Assembly: GCA_949752735.1 (NCBI GenBank) | Contig: OX457039.1 | Span: 24,158,830-24,222,829 of the forward strand | DNA length: 64,000 nucleotides | Origin: Lumbricus terrestris | Taxonomy: Eukaryota > Annelida > Clitellata > Crassiclitellata > Lumbricidae | Reading direction: 5' to 3' | In this document: in pieces, positions 1 to 9,624 of the stretch | Position numbering within the stretch: position 1 is the stretch's first letter | Layout of the letters: the number at the start of each line of letters is the position of its first letter | Program-made: the position numbers and the translations under genes | The notes under the pieces: generated by a model | Databases searched by the model: none | What the model was told of the DNA's origin: nothing | The model's input: the letters and a program-made list of their open reading frames with translations, nothing else

Positions 1-1
1 C

Positions 2-126
2 AATCTTGTGAAAGAAGTTTTGCCGGATCAGTGCTTCTTCAGTCGTGGAGCAAATCATGGCCCAATGCTCTTCATGACGGATGACAGTGCCGCAGAGCAG
101 GCAGCCCTTCGTACTGTGTGGCCATC
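2..126 (+). CDS. SWIM/MULE gene, internal exon (5' partial)
   Basis: Reading frame 2 is open from the window edge and encodes NLVKEVLPDQCFFSRG followed by HGPMLFMTDDSAAEQAALR. This is the region of the MULE transposase fold that contains a conserved acidic pair. A donor GTAAGC follows at 127. The frame leaves two bases (TC) to be completed by the next exon, which fits the acceptor at 519-520. Confidence 0.65.
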
Positions 127-2953
127 GTAAGCCCTATTTACCTCTCTGTAACACTGGCAATAAATTCCACAATACATGATGTGGTGCAATCTTGAAACTT
201 CCTTGTAGCACAATTGCCATTCTGCCTAATGCATCTGATATTGGCAATTTTAAACCGAACTGCATTTGAAATCATATTTCATTAGACATTTTCGTGTCTA
301 AGACTTTATATGTTTACATATAACTTATTGTAGAATGGTATGAATAGGTGCTTGGTGTCGACTTCGGAAAGTAGTATTTGGCATAAATTAAGAACTGTTT
401 GATTTTTCAACTGTTAAACCATGGCCTATGAAGTGGCAAAAATCTTTCAACTGTTTTTTTAGTGCAATATTGATTGTTTTACTCATTACTTATGTTGATC
501 TCTTGGTATTTTTTGCTCAGAGCCAGACATTGCTTATGCCAGTTCCATGTACTCCAAGCTCAGTGGAGATGGTTGCTGCTGTCATCACACGGTGTTGTCA
601 AAGAAGACATACCCGTTTTATATGGTCTTTTCAAGCAGTTGGTTTATGCTGAAACTGAGACCATTCTCACTGACAGGTAACTTGGAATGTATCAAGTATT
701 TCACCAGTTCGCATTTCAGTATCACAGACTTATTCATGCGTGTGATCAATTATGTAATGTAGCATTCTTATTAAACACCTAATTGCTGACTAGTGCTGGT
801 ACACCACAGTGTGTCATTACTCTGGTTTCACTTGTACTCCAAGCTCAGTGGAGACGGTTGCTGCTGTCATCACATGGTGTTGTCAAAGAAGACAAACCAG
901 TTTTATATGGTCTGTTTCCTTAGTTATTTTATTAAGTGTTACACATATGTACACACCATTATAAACTTCATCTGTGCTTAAGTTATGTTTTAGGAAATGT
1001 TTAGGGTTACAATATGTTCATAATTCTGTAAACTTTGTGATACATTCCATGAGAATTAATTTTTTCAGTGAACAAGTCTTCTTTGGGTCTGAAGTTGTCA
1101 ACAAGTATCCACTGTTCAAAAATCATGTGCAACAATTTTACGACAACCGAAAGGCAGATTGGTGCTCTGCGTTTCGCCGTGACACACTTCTGCGTGGCAA
1201 CAACACTAATAATTATGTCGAAGCATCTATGCGTAATTGCGTATTCTTAAGGACATGGTCAGTGTCTGTGATTTGTTTCATTAATTAGAACATATTCCTA
1301 AGAGCATTTCATTTTTGCTATTTCTCAATTTAATTGTCATTTAATTGCCTTTTTCAAATTTGAACTCAAAGCTTCAAGCAAGATTAGAATTTTTGTTAAC
1401 GTAAGAGGATCTGCAAAAATAGATAATGACATAGCCTACTACTAAGATTGTACGCTAATGATGGAAACACCAGCTCGAAAAAAAACAGAAATCATAATGT
1501 CACCACATCTTAAATATAGTGGATCATATTTTCGTGTGAATGGTTGATTCCTTTTTATAACATGGATGTTTGCATAGGAACCAGTTCAGAATTATCATTT
1601 TATGTGCTCAGAGCGTCTGAGCGGCCATGCTCTAACAATGTTCTTTAATTTTTTTTTAGAAATGCCCAGACAGGCTTGCTTACATTTTGCAAATTTTTTA
1701 AATCACACAAACACATTAAATTTTGTTTGTATTTATAATTTTATATCGTGTTATAAAATTAAAAGACTTGCATCCAGCAGGAAAACTTAATGATTGATCA
1801 GCGTTTACTTGACTATCGCACACCAAAGAATCAACAGAAATAAAACGAAACTGACTGCAGTCATAGAAGCAGAAATTTATTTTAAAAATGCAAATTATTT
1901 TAAAAGCCAGTTGGCGAGTTAGCCTAATAATTATAAGGCACTGGTAATGTATTTTTTAAATTCGAGGAATAAGTATGAATAAATTTTGAATAACAATTCA
2001 AATGATTTCACAATTTGAAACATATATAAATTAATATTTATAATTTATTTTCACTCTCAGACTTCTTCACGGACCGGTGATCAGGTCTCCGCGGACCGGC
2101 GCCGGTCCGCGGACCACCACTTTGAGAACCACTGACCTATATGAACTGCCTAAGTATTGAGAAGAAAGCATGATATTATCTCTAATATTGGCTGTGAGGT
2201 ACATGGCAAAAAGCATGTTATCTGTCATTCCGACATTTGGGTTCTAGCATACTGAACAGTCATTGTAAGCAACTATAAATGCGATATTTGTTATGCATTA
2301 TATTTCAGATCTTTCAAAGAACTCGAGCTTTCAACCTTGTGCAACTCATCGACTTCATGAGTGAGCGCTTTTCTGGGTTCTACGCACGACGCCTACTCGA
2401 CTTTGCGAGCAACCGAAAGCAACGCTTGCCAGTCAAGTTTCCACCATACACTGACCAGCTTATACTCAAAATATCTGATGATGTGTACGATGTTGCTTCC
2501 AGCAAGCAAGATGGCACCATGTATACTGTGAACATGGCGACTACCATGTGCACTTGCTTTGCTGGCTCGACCGGCAAATTTTGTAAGCATGCACATTATG
2601 TATTAGCACAAAGTCAAGATTTTCCTTCTACATACCAAGTCACTGATAAACATAATGTTTTCTATGAGGTGGCCACAGGCAGTCCAGCTCCATCTGGTTG
2701 GCTGGACTTGCTTCATGGGGATTTAAGCCGCAGGATTAGACCTTCGGTCATGGATGTAGAAGTTCCTGCATCTGTTCACTGTGTTCAGTCTGCAGTTGAT
2801 AAAGTCCATTATGGAAGCGTTCCTGAAAGCTCAATTGCTGAAATTCTGGAAAAACGCATTTTATTTGGGTTGGAAGTCGCGTGCAAGTTTCTAAAGCGTT
2901 TAAAAACCATTCTCTTTGATTGTGGTTTGGTGTCAGGTCAGGAGCGCCTCTGA
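2..2953 (+). CDS. SWIM zinc-finger / MULE transposase-like gene, 3' part, four exons
   Basis: The spliced model joins about 2-126, 521-676, 1069-1257 and 2309-2953. The first two junctions use GT donors and AG acceptors and keep the frame. The translation has the layout of MULE-type transposases and their metazoan relatives: a stretch with MTDDSAAEQAALR and WPS, then FHVLQAQWRW, then RGNNTNNYVEASMR, then the SWIM motif CTC..CKH in CTCFAGSTGKFCKHAH. SWIM domains bind zinc and DNA or protein; MULE proteins cut and join transposon DNA. The 5' end lies outside the window. Exon 3 carries an apparent 8-bp insertion near its end, so the gene may be a pseudogene or use another donor. The final residues come from a LINE tail. 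It could be a domesticated host gene or a decaying transposon; I see no terminal repeats, which leaves both open. Family assignment is firm, function is not. Confidence 0.72.
127..520. other. Intron of the SWIM/MULE gene
   Basis: AT-rich intron sequence with a donor at 127 and a T-rich acceptor tract at 505-520. I see no other feature. Confidence 0.5.
521..676 (+). CDS. SWIM/MULE gene, internal exon
   Basis: A T-rich tract and TTGCTCAG precede the exon, and GTAACT follows it at 677. Read in the frame set by the previous exon, it gives ARHCLCQFHVLQAQWRW, then LLLSSHGVVKEDIPVLYGLF and KQLVYAETETILTD. The FHVLQAxWRW block is typical of MULE-like proteins. A damaged second copy of this exon lies at about 829-915. 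Confidence 0.65.
829..915 (+). pseudogene. Partial tandem duplicate of the preceding SWIM/MULE exon
   Basis: About 85 bases closely match the middle of the exon at 521-676, from the TACTCCAAGCTCAGTGGAGA block through GTGTTGTCAAAGAAGACA to TTTTATATGGTCT. One extra base near the start shifts the frame, and no splice acceptor or donor frames it. It looks like a dead exon copy lying in the intron. Confidence 0.6.
1069..1257 (+). CDS. SWIM/MULE gene, internal exon with probable 8-bp frameshift
   Basis: The acceptor TTTTTTCAG ends at 1068. The exon encodes SEQVFFGSEVVNKYPLFKNH, then a W-rich stretch and RGNNTNNYVEASMR. After ATGCGT (1229-1234) come eight bases, AATTGCGT, then bases that read ILKDM in the expected frame, followed by a possible donor GTCAGT at 1258. 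Joined to the next exon this would read MRILKDM-IFQRTRAFN, the family pattern, but only without the eight bases. A GTATTC donor at 1241 would restore the frame as MRNC-IFQRTRAFN while losing the ILKDM segment. I cannot tell which is used, if either. Confidence 0.55.
1258..2308. other. Intron of the SWIM/MULE gene
   Basis: AT-rich sequence between exons 3 and 4. The only recognisable content is an hAT-type terminus at about 2055-2134; the rest shows no coding signal. Confidence 0.45.
2055..2134. mobile_element. Lone hAT-type transposon terminus
   Basis: The block ends in CTTTGAGAACCACTG, the reverse complement of a common hAT terminal repeat (CAGTGGTTCTCAAAG). Just inside it lies a perfect 24-base palindrome at 2089-2112 built from CCGCGGACCGGC and its complement. 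No partner terminus is visible within the window. Confidence 0.5.
2309..2953 (+). CDS. SWIM zinc-finger gene, last exon, ending in a LINE tail
   Basis: The acceptor TATTTCAG ends at 2308. The exon begins IFQRTRAFNLVQLIDFMSER and carries the SWIM motif, a CxC pair followed by CxH, at about 2548-2594. Up to about codon 190 it looks like ordinary family sequence. From about 2885 the residues KRLKTILFDCGL and the stop-proximal DNA match the C-terminus and 3' tail of the CR1/L2-like LINEs elsewhere in the window. The natural C-terminus therefore seems to have been replaced. An AATAAA at 3422-3427 could serve as a poly(A) signal. Confidence 0.65.
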   Translation: MFQRTRAFNLVQLIDFMSERFSGFYARRLLDFASNRKQRLPVKFPPYTDQLILKISDDVYDVASSKQDGTMYTVNMATTMCTCFAGSTGKFCKHAHYVLAQSQDFPSTYQVTDKHNVFYEVATGSPAPSGWLDLLHGDLSRRIRPSVMDVEVPASVHCVQSAVDKVHYGSVPESSIAEILEKRILFGLEVACKFLKRLKTILFDCGLVSGQERL

Positions 2954-2992
2954 GGAGTTCTCTTGAAGTGGCACTATATAAAATTACAATAT
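2885..2992 (+). mobile_element. LINE 3' tail inserted in the SWIM gene's last exon
   Basis: The DNA reads LKTxLFD, then GGAGCGCCTCTGAGGAG, then CTTGAAGTGGCACTATATAA. The same order of blocks ends the LINEs at 10266-10305, 46668-46711 and 59295-59335. The 5' edge is approximate. The insertion supplies the stop codon of the host reading frame. Confidence 0.65.
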
Positions 2993-4055
2993 TACCATTA
3001 CTTTTCATAGCAAAGTATTATCAGATGATACCATGTTGTACTGCGTGAAATTGGAGAAACACCGGAATTTTGAATTTAAAAATAATAATGTAATTTGTAG
3101 GCGAGATATAATTATGCTAATTCATTCATGTATGTGGCTTTATAATGTCTATAAGGTCGAGGTATTAAGCGTATGTTGACCTCTGTGCACAGAACAATCG
3201 TTTCTACCCATGGAATATGAACCTAAACTGCCGAATGTCTTCTGAAGTTAAGACGTGACTAAGTCTTCTGATTTGTAAATGCCTTTGAAGCACAAACTGA
3301 ACAGAGCTAAAGCTATCAATCATGCCATGTAGTGGTATTTGTCAATTTCCAACTTGTGTGTAGGAAATGTTAAAGACAGATTTTTATTGACGCACGGTTG
3401 CACTGTTTGACTTTTGTGTGCAATAAACATATTCATATAGTGTTTTTTAATAACCTGTCAACCTATGTCTACTAGACTTAAGTCATGTCATGTTTTTCAA
3501 GAGCTCTTATGCCCTGTCTCCTCCACTTCGCAGCCCAGACACCTGCCTTAGTAGCTATTTTTCATGTTGTTTATAATAATTGTTCTCCAATCATTTTAAA
3601 GTCATTGAGTTTTTAATGATTGCTGTTATTTTGTGTTTGGTGAAGTCAATAAATGGCTACTACTTCATAACCACCATGAACAGCATCAATACTGACACTC
3701 TCTAAAAATGCTTGAAAAATGTCTGTCTCTTGGCAAGTAATGCTCAGAATATATTAAGGCTGTATAGGCAGTTTAACATTAAATACATGTGTTCTACCAT
3801 GGCACTGCAATCATATTATTTTCTCGTATCTGGATGCTCATATAGTTTTCAGGACTTCTCTAAAGCAGATCAATGACAATAAAATAGGAGCAAGAGTAAC
3901 TTCAAATTTATGGCTTCTTGTTTGACCCCTTTTACATGCTTCTGATGAAAATGTTTTGGGTGATGTGTTTAATTTACTATTTTATTTCATGAATATAAAA
4001 GACTACAGTTCAGATACTTGTGTTGTTTACGCTTAACTGTTAACCTGGCTACTCC
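2993..4055. other. No gene seen; short LINE-tail trace at about 3495-3560
   Basis: AT-rich. The block around 3500-3545 (CTTATGCCCTGTCTCCTCC, then CAGCCCAGACACCTGCC) resembles the 3' end of the LINE remnant at about 14440-14530. Nothing else is recognisable. Confidence 0.3.
3422..3427 (+). promoter_or_regulatory. Candidate poly(A) signal downstream of the SWIM gene
   Basis: AATAAA lies 469 bases after the stop codon. It is the first such hexamer in the sense direction after the LINE tail. Chance occurrence in AT-rich DNA is possible. Confidence 0.25.
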
Positions 4056-4260
4056 CACATTTCTACCCACTTGACTGATGTTCTTCACTGGCTTCCTGGG
4101 GTAAGGACTGCCATGGCCAACACAGCGCCTTTGCCATTGTAGGCCCTTCTATGTAGAATGACCTTGCTATCCGTGGTAAGATCTTATTCGGGATGTAATC
4201 TTCAGCCTTTCGTTGCTTGCGGTCTGTCTGCTATTGCACTGTGGAAATTCAAACAAACTT
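4055..4260 (+). mobile_element. LINE 3' remnant
   Basis: The sequence keeps the LINE blocks TGATGTTCTTCACTGGCTTC (DVLHWL), AGGACTGCCATGGCC and GTAAGATCTTAT. The same blocks recur in order at 27290-27400. The frame is broken. Confidence 0.4.
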
Positions 4261-4766
4261 ATTTCATTTGTCATTAATAACAATTCACAAAGCAATATTG
4301 CATGCATGCACTAGGCATGTAATAATTATTTTTGGACTAATGACTTATTATCTATGGGATCATTGAAGTGGCTTGTTGTCAATGGCTTGTTGGACGTCAG
4401 TTGTTTAATTTAAGCCAAAGCACTGATACATGTATAAGATATTTGGATTTGTCTGAAAAAGAGCTAGGCCTATATTGAATTACGGCTGAATGGATCACAG
4501 ATGACTTCCAGTGATGCTACTAGGATTTTATCATTGTGGTGGGTAATGTAAATCCAGTAGTCTGCCATTAGCCTCTACAATACATAGGTGGGCTGGTGAT
4601 ATGTAAAGCGATATCCAAAGGCATAGGCTACTTCAACATAAAGAACTTGAGGAGTTGGGAGAGCAAGCAGATAGTCATGAGTGATTATATCAACCTGGAA
4701 AAGATATGACTCAAAGAAATGTTTAATATACATGAAGTAAACATGCAGTCACAGGACCCACACATC

Positions 4767-5119
4767 CATGGGCGGAGACCTAGGGGGGGACCGGTCCCCC
4801 CAACGAAGGTGTTGGGGGGACGGCCCATGCATTTGTCCCCCCCCAATCGTTGAGGGTCAAGACTATAAAAAAGAAAAGAAGGGGGGAAAAGGTCAACTTT
4901 TTGACGGCGAAAACAGAAAATTTCGTCGGGATTTGGCCGGATGACTAAAAAAAGGTCATCAACTTTTTGGGCGGCGAAAATAGAATTTTTTTCGAGATTT
5001 CGCCGGTTGTCAGAAATTTTTGCCGGAAAAAGATGGAAATTTTCCTGCGGCACTCAGCCATTCGTCCATCAGAAAATTTCCGCCCCCCCCCCAAGTCTCG
5101 GCCCAGGTCTCCGCCTATG
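4767..5119. mobile_element. hAT-type MITE with perfect 8-bp target duplication
   Basis: The ends are inverted repeats (CATGGGCGGAGACCTAGG on the left, CCAGGTCTCCGCCTATG on the right). CACACATC flanks both sides (4759-4766 and 5120-5127). An 8-bp duplication with CA-beginning ends is the hAT signature. The interior carries the GACTAAAAAAAGGTC module shared by several other MITEs here and has no coding capacity. A relative, interrupted by a LINE, is at 57803-59510. Confidence 0.85.
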
Positions 5120-5224
5120 CACACATCTGGTGAGCTTACTGACCTGGGACAAGGTCTTCTCTTTATATAGCGGGAATAAACTACGGCTTTCGAATATCAG
5201 CCAGAGCTCATTCCCTGTTGCAGA

Positions 5225-5235
5225 CTATATATATA

Positions 5236-5284
<49 letters not shown>
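5225..5284. repeat. (AT)n microsatellite
   Basis: About 60 bases of alternating AT with one C interruption. The long YIYIYI reading frames across it are artefacts. Confidence 0.9.
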
Positions 5285-5287
<3 letters not shown>

Positions 5288-5812
5288 CCGATATCTGTTG
5301 CCTATGAACACAGGCTTTTTGGTATTTTGTGGCGTTGCAAAATATGTCATGTGTAAGCACAATCGGTCAAATTCAGGCGGGCGCAAATGCCCCCTCCCCC
5401 CCCAAATGACGTCCCTGTGTATTAGAGACGAAATTCGCGAAAAAGTTTTAATTTTCACGGTAGAATTTTTTTAAATAATGGCAGTAAATTCACGTGGAGA
5501 AATTGCCCGAAAATTGCGGCAATTCGTGGCATTTTGGAAAATTTACAGGAATAAATTAAAGCGCTATAACAACCCGGAAAATCCGAGATCGCAAACCGCA
5601 AATCGTCGATTGGAAACAAATTTTGATTAAATGTTAAAAAAAATCCTTTAGTTCCGAACTTTGCATTTCTCATGTGCGATTCGCATAATTATCTATAAAA
5701 TGCTTAATAAATTTACGATTTATACTAAATGAGCCGGTTTTATTGGTAAATTACAGGACCATTTATTGCGTTAAGGCTTGTTAAAATACAAATGAGCGCA
5801 AATTATTATTGA

Positions 5813-6480
5813 TCAAGCTGACATGTAATCGTCATTTACATATGAAGCTCCGCCCTGGTCTTCGCTGTATTCCATTTTGTATTCGCTCGGCCGGTCAGTA
5901 CAGACCAGTGGAGAGTCGGGGGGGGAGAGCGTGGGACACATACGGGCATTGACCCAGGTTGTCCTTCTGGAAACAGATGAAACAATAGCTACTTAGAAAA
6001 TTTGCTCCCAGAATGCGCCTTCTTTTTACTGGGAAAGTGTGATGTGATAATTGTTACCCGTGCTTATATACATGTAGTACTATTTTTAGTCCTATCCGAC
6101 GCTATACTCATTTACCAACATTACCGCTCGTCTAATAGAGTAGGCCTATATGTTCCCTCACCTTTCGAAAGCGGTCATCCATATCGGATGTCGTTCGTAT
6201 AAAATTAATAAACAATGTAGGCTAGTTAAATATATCCGCAAAGGCGAAAGATGCAAAATATAATCACTTGAAATAAAATGACGAGCGAATCTAAATATGA
6301 GGTCGTTGATCTAAATTCACATACGCATCAGAAACGCGGCTGTCGATTGGCTATTGTTTCGTTAGCAGTGATTGGTCAAGCCAAAATGTATTGATGATTT
6401 ACATTTGAAACTCCGCCCCCTTTGATCGAGTGGTCTTCGCTGTATTCCATTTTGTATTCGCGCTGACCGGCCTGTGCATG
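5813..6480. repeat. Two direct repeats about 545 bp apart, promoter-like
   Basis: The first copy (about 5813-5895) and second (about 6368-6465) share, in order, TCAAGC..A, a TTTACATxTGAA block, CTCCGCCC, GTCTTCGCTGTATTCCATTT and TGTATTCGC. The second is preceded by ATTGGCTA and ATTGGTCA, which resemble inverted CCAAT boxes. The region may be an old solo element or a duplicated promoter; I cannot decide. Confidence 0.45.
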
Positions 6481-6696
6481 TCAGCTCCACATCACGACAC
6501 CTTGAAGCATCTGGGTCGCTAAGTCACTTGTGCCGTGGTTTTTGCGGATTTCAATGGTCTTGGTCTTTTACTGCCAGCGTATCTCCACCCATCTGGCAAA
6601 CCTTCCTCATTTTGTCCGGGCTTAGGACCGGCACAGGGAAGTTGCTGGTTCCCTGTGGCAGAGGATGGATGCAGTTTAACGTCGTGCCCAGGACCA

Positions 6697-6764
6697 AGTA
6701 GTTTATATAGCTTGTGTATTTAGTAAACGTAGTAGTTTATATAGCTTGTGTATTTAGTAAGCGT
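6697..6764. repeat. Two-copy tandem repeat, 34-bp unit
   Basis: A unit starting AGTAGTTTATATAGC and ending AGTAAACGT is repeated at once with one change (AAACGT to AAGCGT). Confidence 0.8.
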
Positions 6765-7303
6765 AGTGTAATACAATACGCGTCAGTTACACTTCCTTTA
6801 CAAGTTGCTCACCCACAAGTATTGTCTGTGAGGAAGGCAACAGTAAACCACTTCACAGATTTCATCCCCAGGGCCCAGGGGCATAAAACCAATAAACCTG
6901 CCTTCGAGCAGAGAACTCGTCATCATCATCAAGATAACTATTTCCTTAGTCTGAGCACTTTGATGATTATTAATACAAATATTGCTTAGTTTTTTTGTTG
7001 GGCATCATTTTAAATTCATGTCCACTAAGTAAAATATGATTTAAAGTGGTTTGGAATCAAAGGACAATGGCCACGTTGTTCTGAAGCTAATACCAGGGCA
7101 TAAAGTGTGGCTGGATGGTCATGGACGGCGTCCAGGCACTTATTTTCAAATCTCCACACAGTCCTGCCACTTATTTGCACAGCAGAGCCGGAAGAAGTGA
7201 TGAGCGTCGAAGCACTTCTTTTTGTTCACTTTAAGTTTAACCTCCTTAGCGTTACAATACTTTCCGGAATTTATTCATTTATTTACGATTATACTGTGTA
7301 TGA

Positions 7304-7640
7304 AGTATGTATGCATGTATGTATGTGTATGTATGTATGCATATATTTATGTATGCCTGTATGTATATATGTATGTATGTATATATACATGTATGTATGT
7401 ATATATGTATGTATATGTATGTATGCATGCATCTATATATTTATATATGTATGTATGTATGTATGTATATATGTATGTATGTATGTATACATGTATGTAT
7501 GTATGTCTATATATATGTATGTATGTATATATGTATGTATTGTATATATGTATGTATTTATGTATGTATATATGTATATGTATGTATACATGTATGTATG
7601 TATATATGTATGTATGTATGTATGTAATCATACATGTATG
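7304..7640. repeat. (TATG)n / (TATA) microsatellite
   Basis: About 335 bases of TATG, TATA and related tetranucleotides. Reading frames of tyrosine, methionine, valine and cysteine across it on either strand are repeat artefacts. Confidence 0.9.
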
Positions 7641-7649
7641 TATATATAC

Positions 7650-8790
7650 GGTTTTTAGCTCATATCCTGGCCAAACATACGAATTTTTGAATGAAACTTT
7701 ACAGTCTTAAAGGCAATTCATATTTACGTACAATGGTGAAATTACAAAAAAATATTTCAAATAGAACAAAAGTTATATCACTTTTAGTGAGGCTGCCCAC
7801 CGTTTTTTGACGATTTAAAAACGAAACGCAATTTTTTAAAGGCTTTTTGCCAATATCTTGACCAAAAGTAAGAATTTTTAAATGAAATCTTACGGGCTTA
7901 TAGACAATTCATATTTAACCTTATTTACACATGATGGCCAGATTTCATCAAAATATTTCAAACACAACAAAAGTTATACCACTTTTAGTGAGGCCACCCA
8001 CCGTTTTTGACGATTAAAAAGCGTAACGCAGCAAAAAGTAACAAACACGTGATTTTATCAAGTCATATCTCAAATAACTGTTTGGAACTGAACTTGATAG
8101 TGATTCACAACTTGTGTTCAATGTCCCCACCACCAGTGCCAAACTTCTTTTGAGTCTCTTTGCAAAGTTCTTGATGGACCTGTTGATTAATCTGACAGAT
8201 TTCTTATTTACCAATTTGATTGTCATCTTGCAAAGTGACTTCTCAGTCACGTGCAGCTACGCTGGTACCCTGTTCCTTTTTTGAACAGTAATAATAATGA
8301 CCATCTGACATTATCAAAGCCTATTTGATAACAAATATTTGAGATGATACTTAATAAAATCGTGTTTTTGCTACTTTTTGCTGTGTTACATCTTTGAATC
8401 GTCAAAAACGGTGGGTGGCCTCACTAAAAGTAGTATAACTTTTGTTCTGTTTGAAATATTTTGCTGAAATCTGGCCATCATATGCAGATATGAATTGTCT
8501 TTAAGCCTCTAAAATTTCATTTCGATATTCTTACTTTTAGACAAGATATTGGCCAGAATAATAAAATCCGTTTTATGTTGCTTTTTGTTGCGTGACGTTT
8601 TTGAATCGTCAAAAAACGGTGGGTGGCCTCACTAGAAGTGATATAACTTTTGTTCTGTTTCACATATGGCGATGAAATTTGGCTATTGTACGTAGATATG
8701 AATTACCTTCAAACCCGTAAAACTGGATTTGAAAACTTCCTATTTTTGGCCAAGATATTGACAAACATCCGTAGGGGATTACTTTTTTTT
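7650..8790. repeat. Long imperfect inverted repeat with duplicated units in each arm
   Basis: The left arm holds AAAAGTTATAxCACTTTTAG, a GTGAGGC block and CCACCGTTTTT twice (about 7660-7845 and 7855-8035). The right arm holds the reverse complement twice (about 8395-8560 and 8595-8780). Inner segments 8033-8082 and 8331-8383 also pair, leaving a loop near 8083-8330. Confidence 0.75.
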
Positions 8791-9110
8791 GGCGCACCCT
8801 GTATATATATGTATGTATATAGCCCGAGTGTGGCTCGGGATTAACCGTTTTTTACATAAAATTCCCGACCCGAGTGCTACTCAGGATTAACACTAAGGAG
8901 GTTAAGCCCTGGATAAAACTGTCAAAGATCCAAACAATTCGAACAGCGGTTTCTGGTTTACACAAACGGGAGAGCAGTTTATGTTGATCTAAAATTTCAC
9001 TGCTGTCAATTTGAAATCAATGGCACGAAGTTTAAACATCGATCACATTGCGTAGTGCTAAAGTGTGATTCGCTGTTAATTTAATTTTTTTATAGCTTTT
9101 GTTGGTAGCC

Positions 9111-9620
9111 CATGTAACGTTTCAATGACTCACCTTACCTTGAGCATTACACAATTATGCAGGGACACCCTATACTACAGCACTAAAGTATGTAGACTAG
9201 ACCTATTTCCAAAGTGCCTCTTAAGTAACATGCTGAGAAAGTTTAAAGTGTCAAAGTTTTAACTTGTTCCTGTTCTGTTCTTAGGTTGATGTTGAAAAGC
9301 TACCATCTTCAATCATTCTAAAAGCAGAAGGGAAATCCAGGTTGGTTCAGGTTGCTATATCAGACTTTATGGAGTTCATTGAATACGAAGTGATCATGTA
9401 ATTGACTGGGAAACAGCTTGTTGATAGTGTTAACTCTTCCACAGCAAAGGCGGTCGAATGTGACCGCAGACCAAAAACGCATCCGTTTGTCATTTAATGT
9501 AGATATATTTAGAGTTCTATTTATATATTTTGCTATGGGACATGTTGAAGATTCAGAAAATACCCTAAAATACCCAATGATTGGATGAAGTTATAAACGC
9601 TCTTAACATCTTACGGCGTG
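9111..9620. other. No gene seen
   Basis: AT-rich sequence without recognisable repeats or coding signal. Confidence 0.4.
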
Positions 9621-9624
9621 CTAC

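Larger units (their letters stand above)
7241..8901. mobile_element. piggyBac-like non-autonomous element with long internal hairpin
   Basis: TTAA flanks both ends (7237-7240 and 8902-8905). The termini are inverted repeats, CCTCCTTAGCGTTA and TAACACTAAGGAGG. TTAA duplication with short termini is the piggyBac pattern. Near the right end sits a small hairpin with a CCCGAG stem. Inside are a TATG microsatellite (about 7304-7640) and two arms, about 7650-8082 and 8331-8790, that are reverse complements. No transposase is present. Confidence 0.75.
6930..9110. mobile_element. Old relative of the 30749-31668 DNA transposon, itself interrupted
   Basis: Blocks at 6935-7085 (AACTATTTCCTTAGTCTG, GTCCACTAAGTAAA, CCACGTTGTTC) and at about 8950-9100 (ACGAAGTTTAAAC, ATCGATCACAT) match 31160-31345 and 31370-31560 in the same order. 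Between them about 1.86 kb has been inserted, including the piggyBac-like element. The ends of this copy are not recognisable. Confidence 0.55.

Noticed and set aside
4941..5474. A 177-codon frame that includes YIYIYIYI
   Set aside because: It spans a MITE and an AT microsatellite and has no coherent protein content.
5813..6480. Direct repeats at 5813 and 6368 as a pair of LTRs
   Set aside because: They are diverged, lack TG...CA ends and enclose no retroelement genes, so I kept them only as unexplained repeats.
7107..7710. Several long reading frames of Y, M, V, C, I and H across the TATG repeat, on both strands
   Set aside because: They are translations of a tetranucleotide repeat without stops. 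There is no non-repeat protein sequence.
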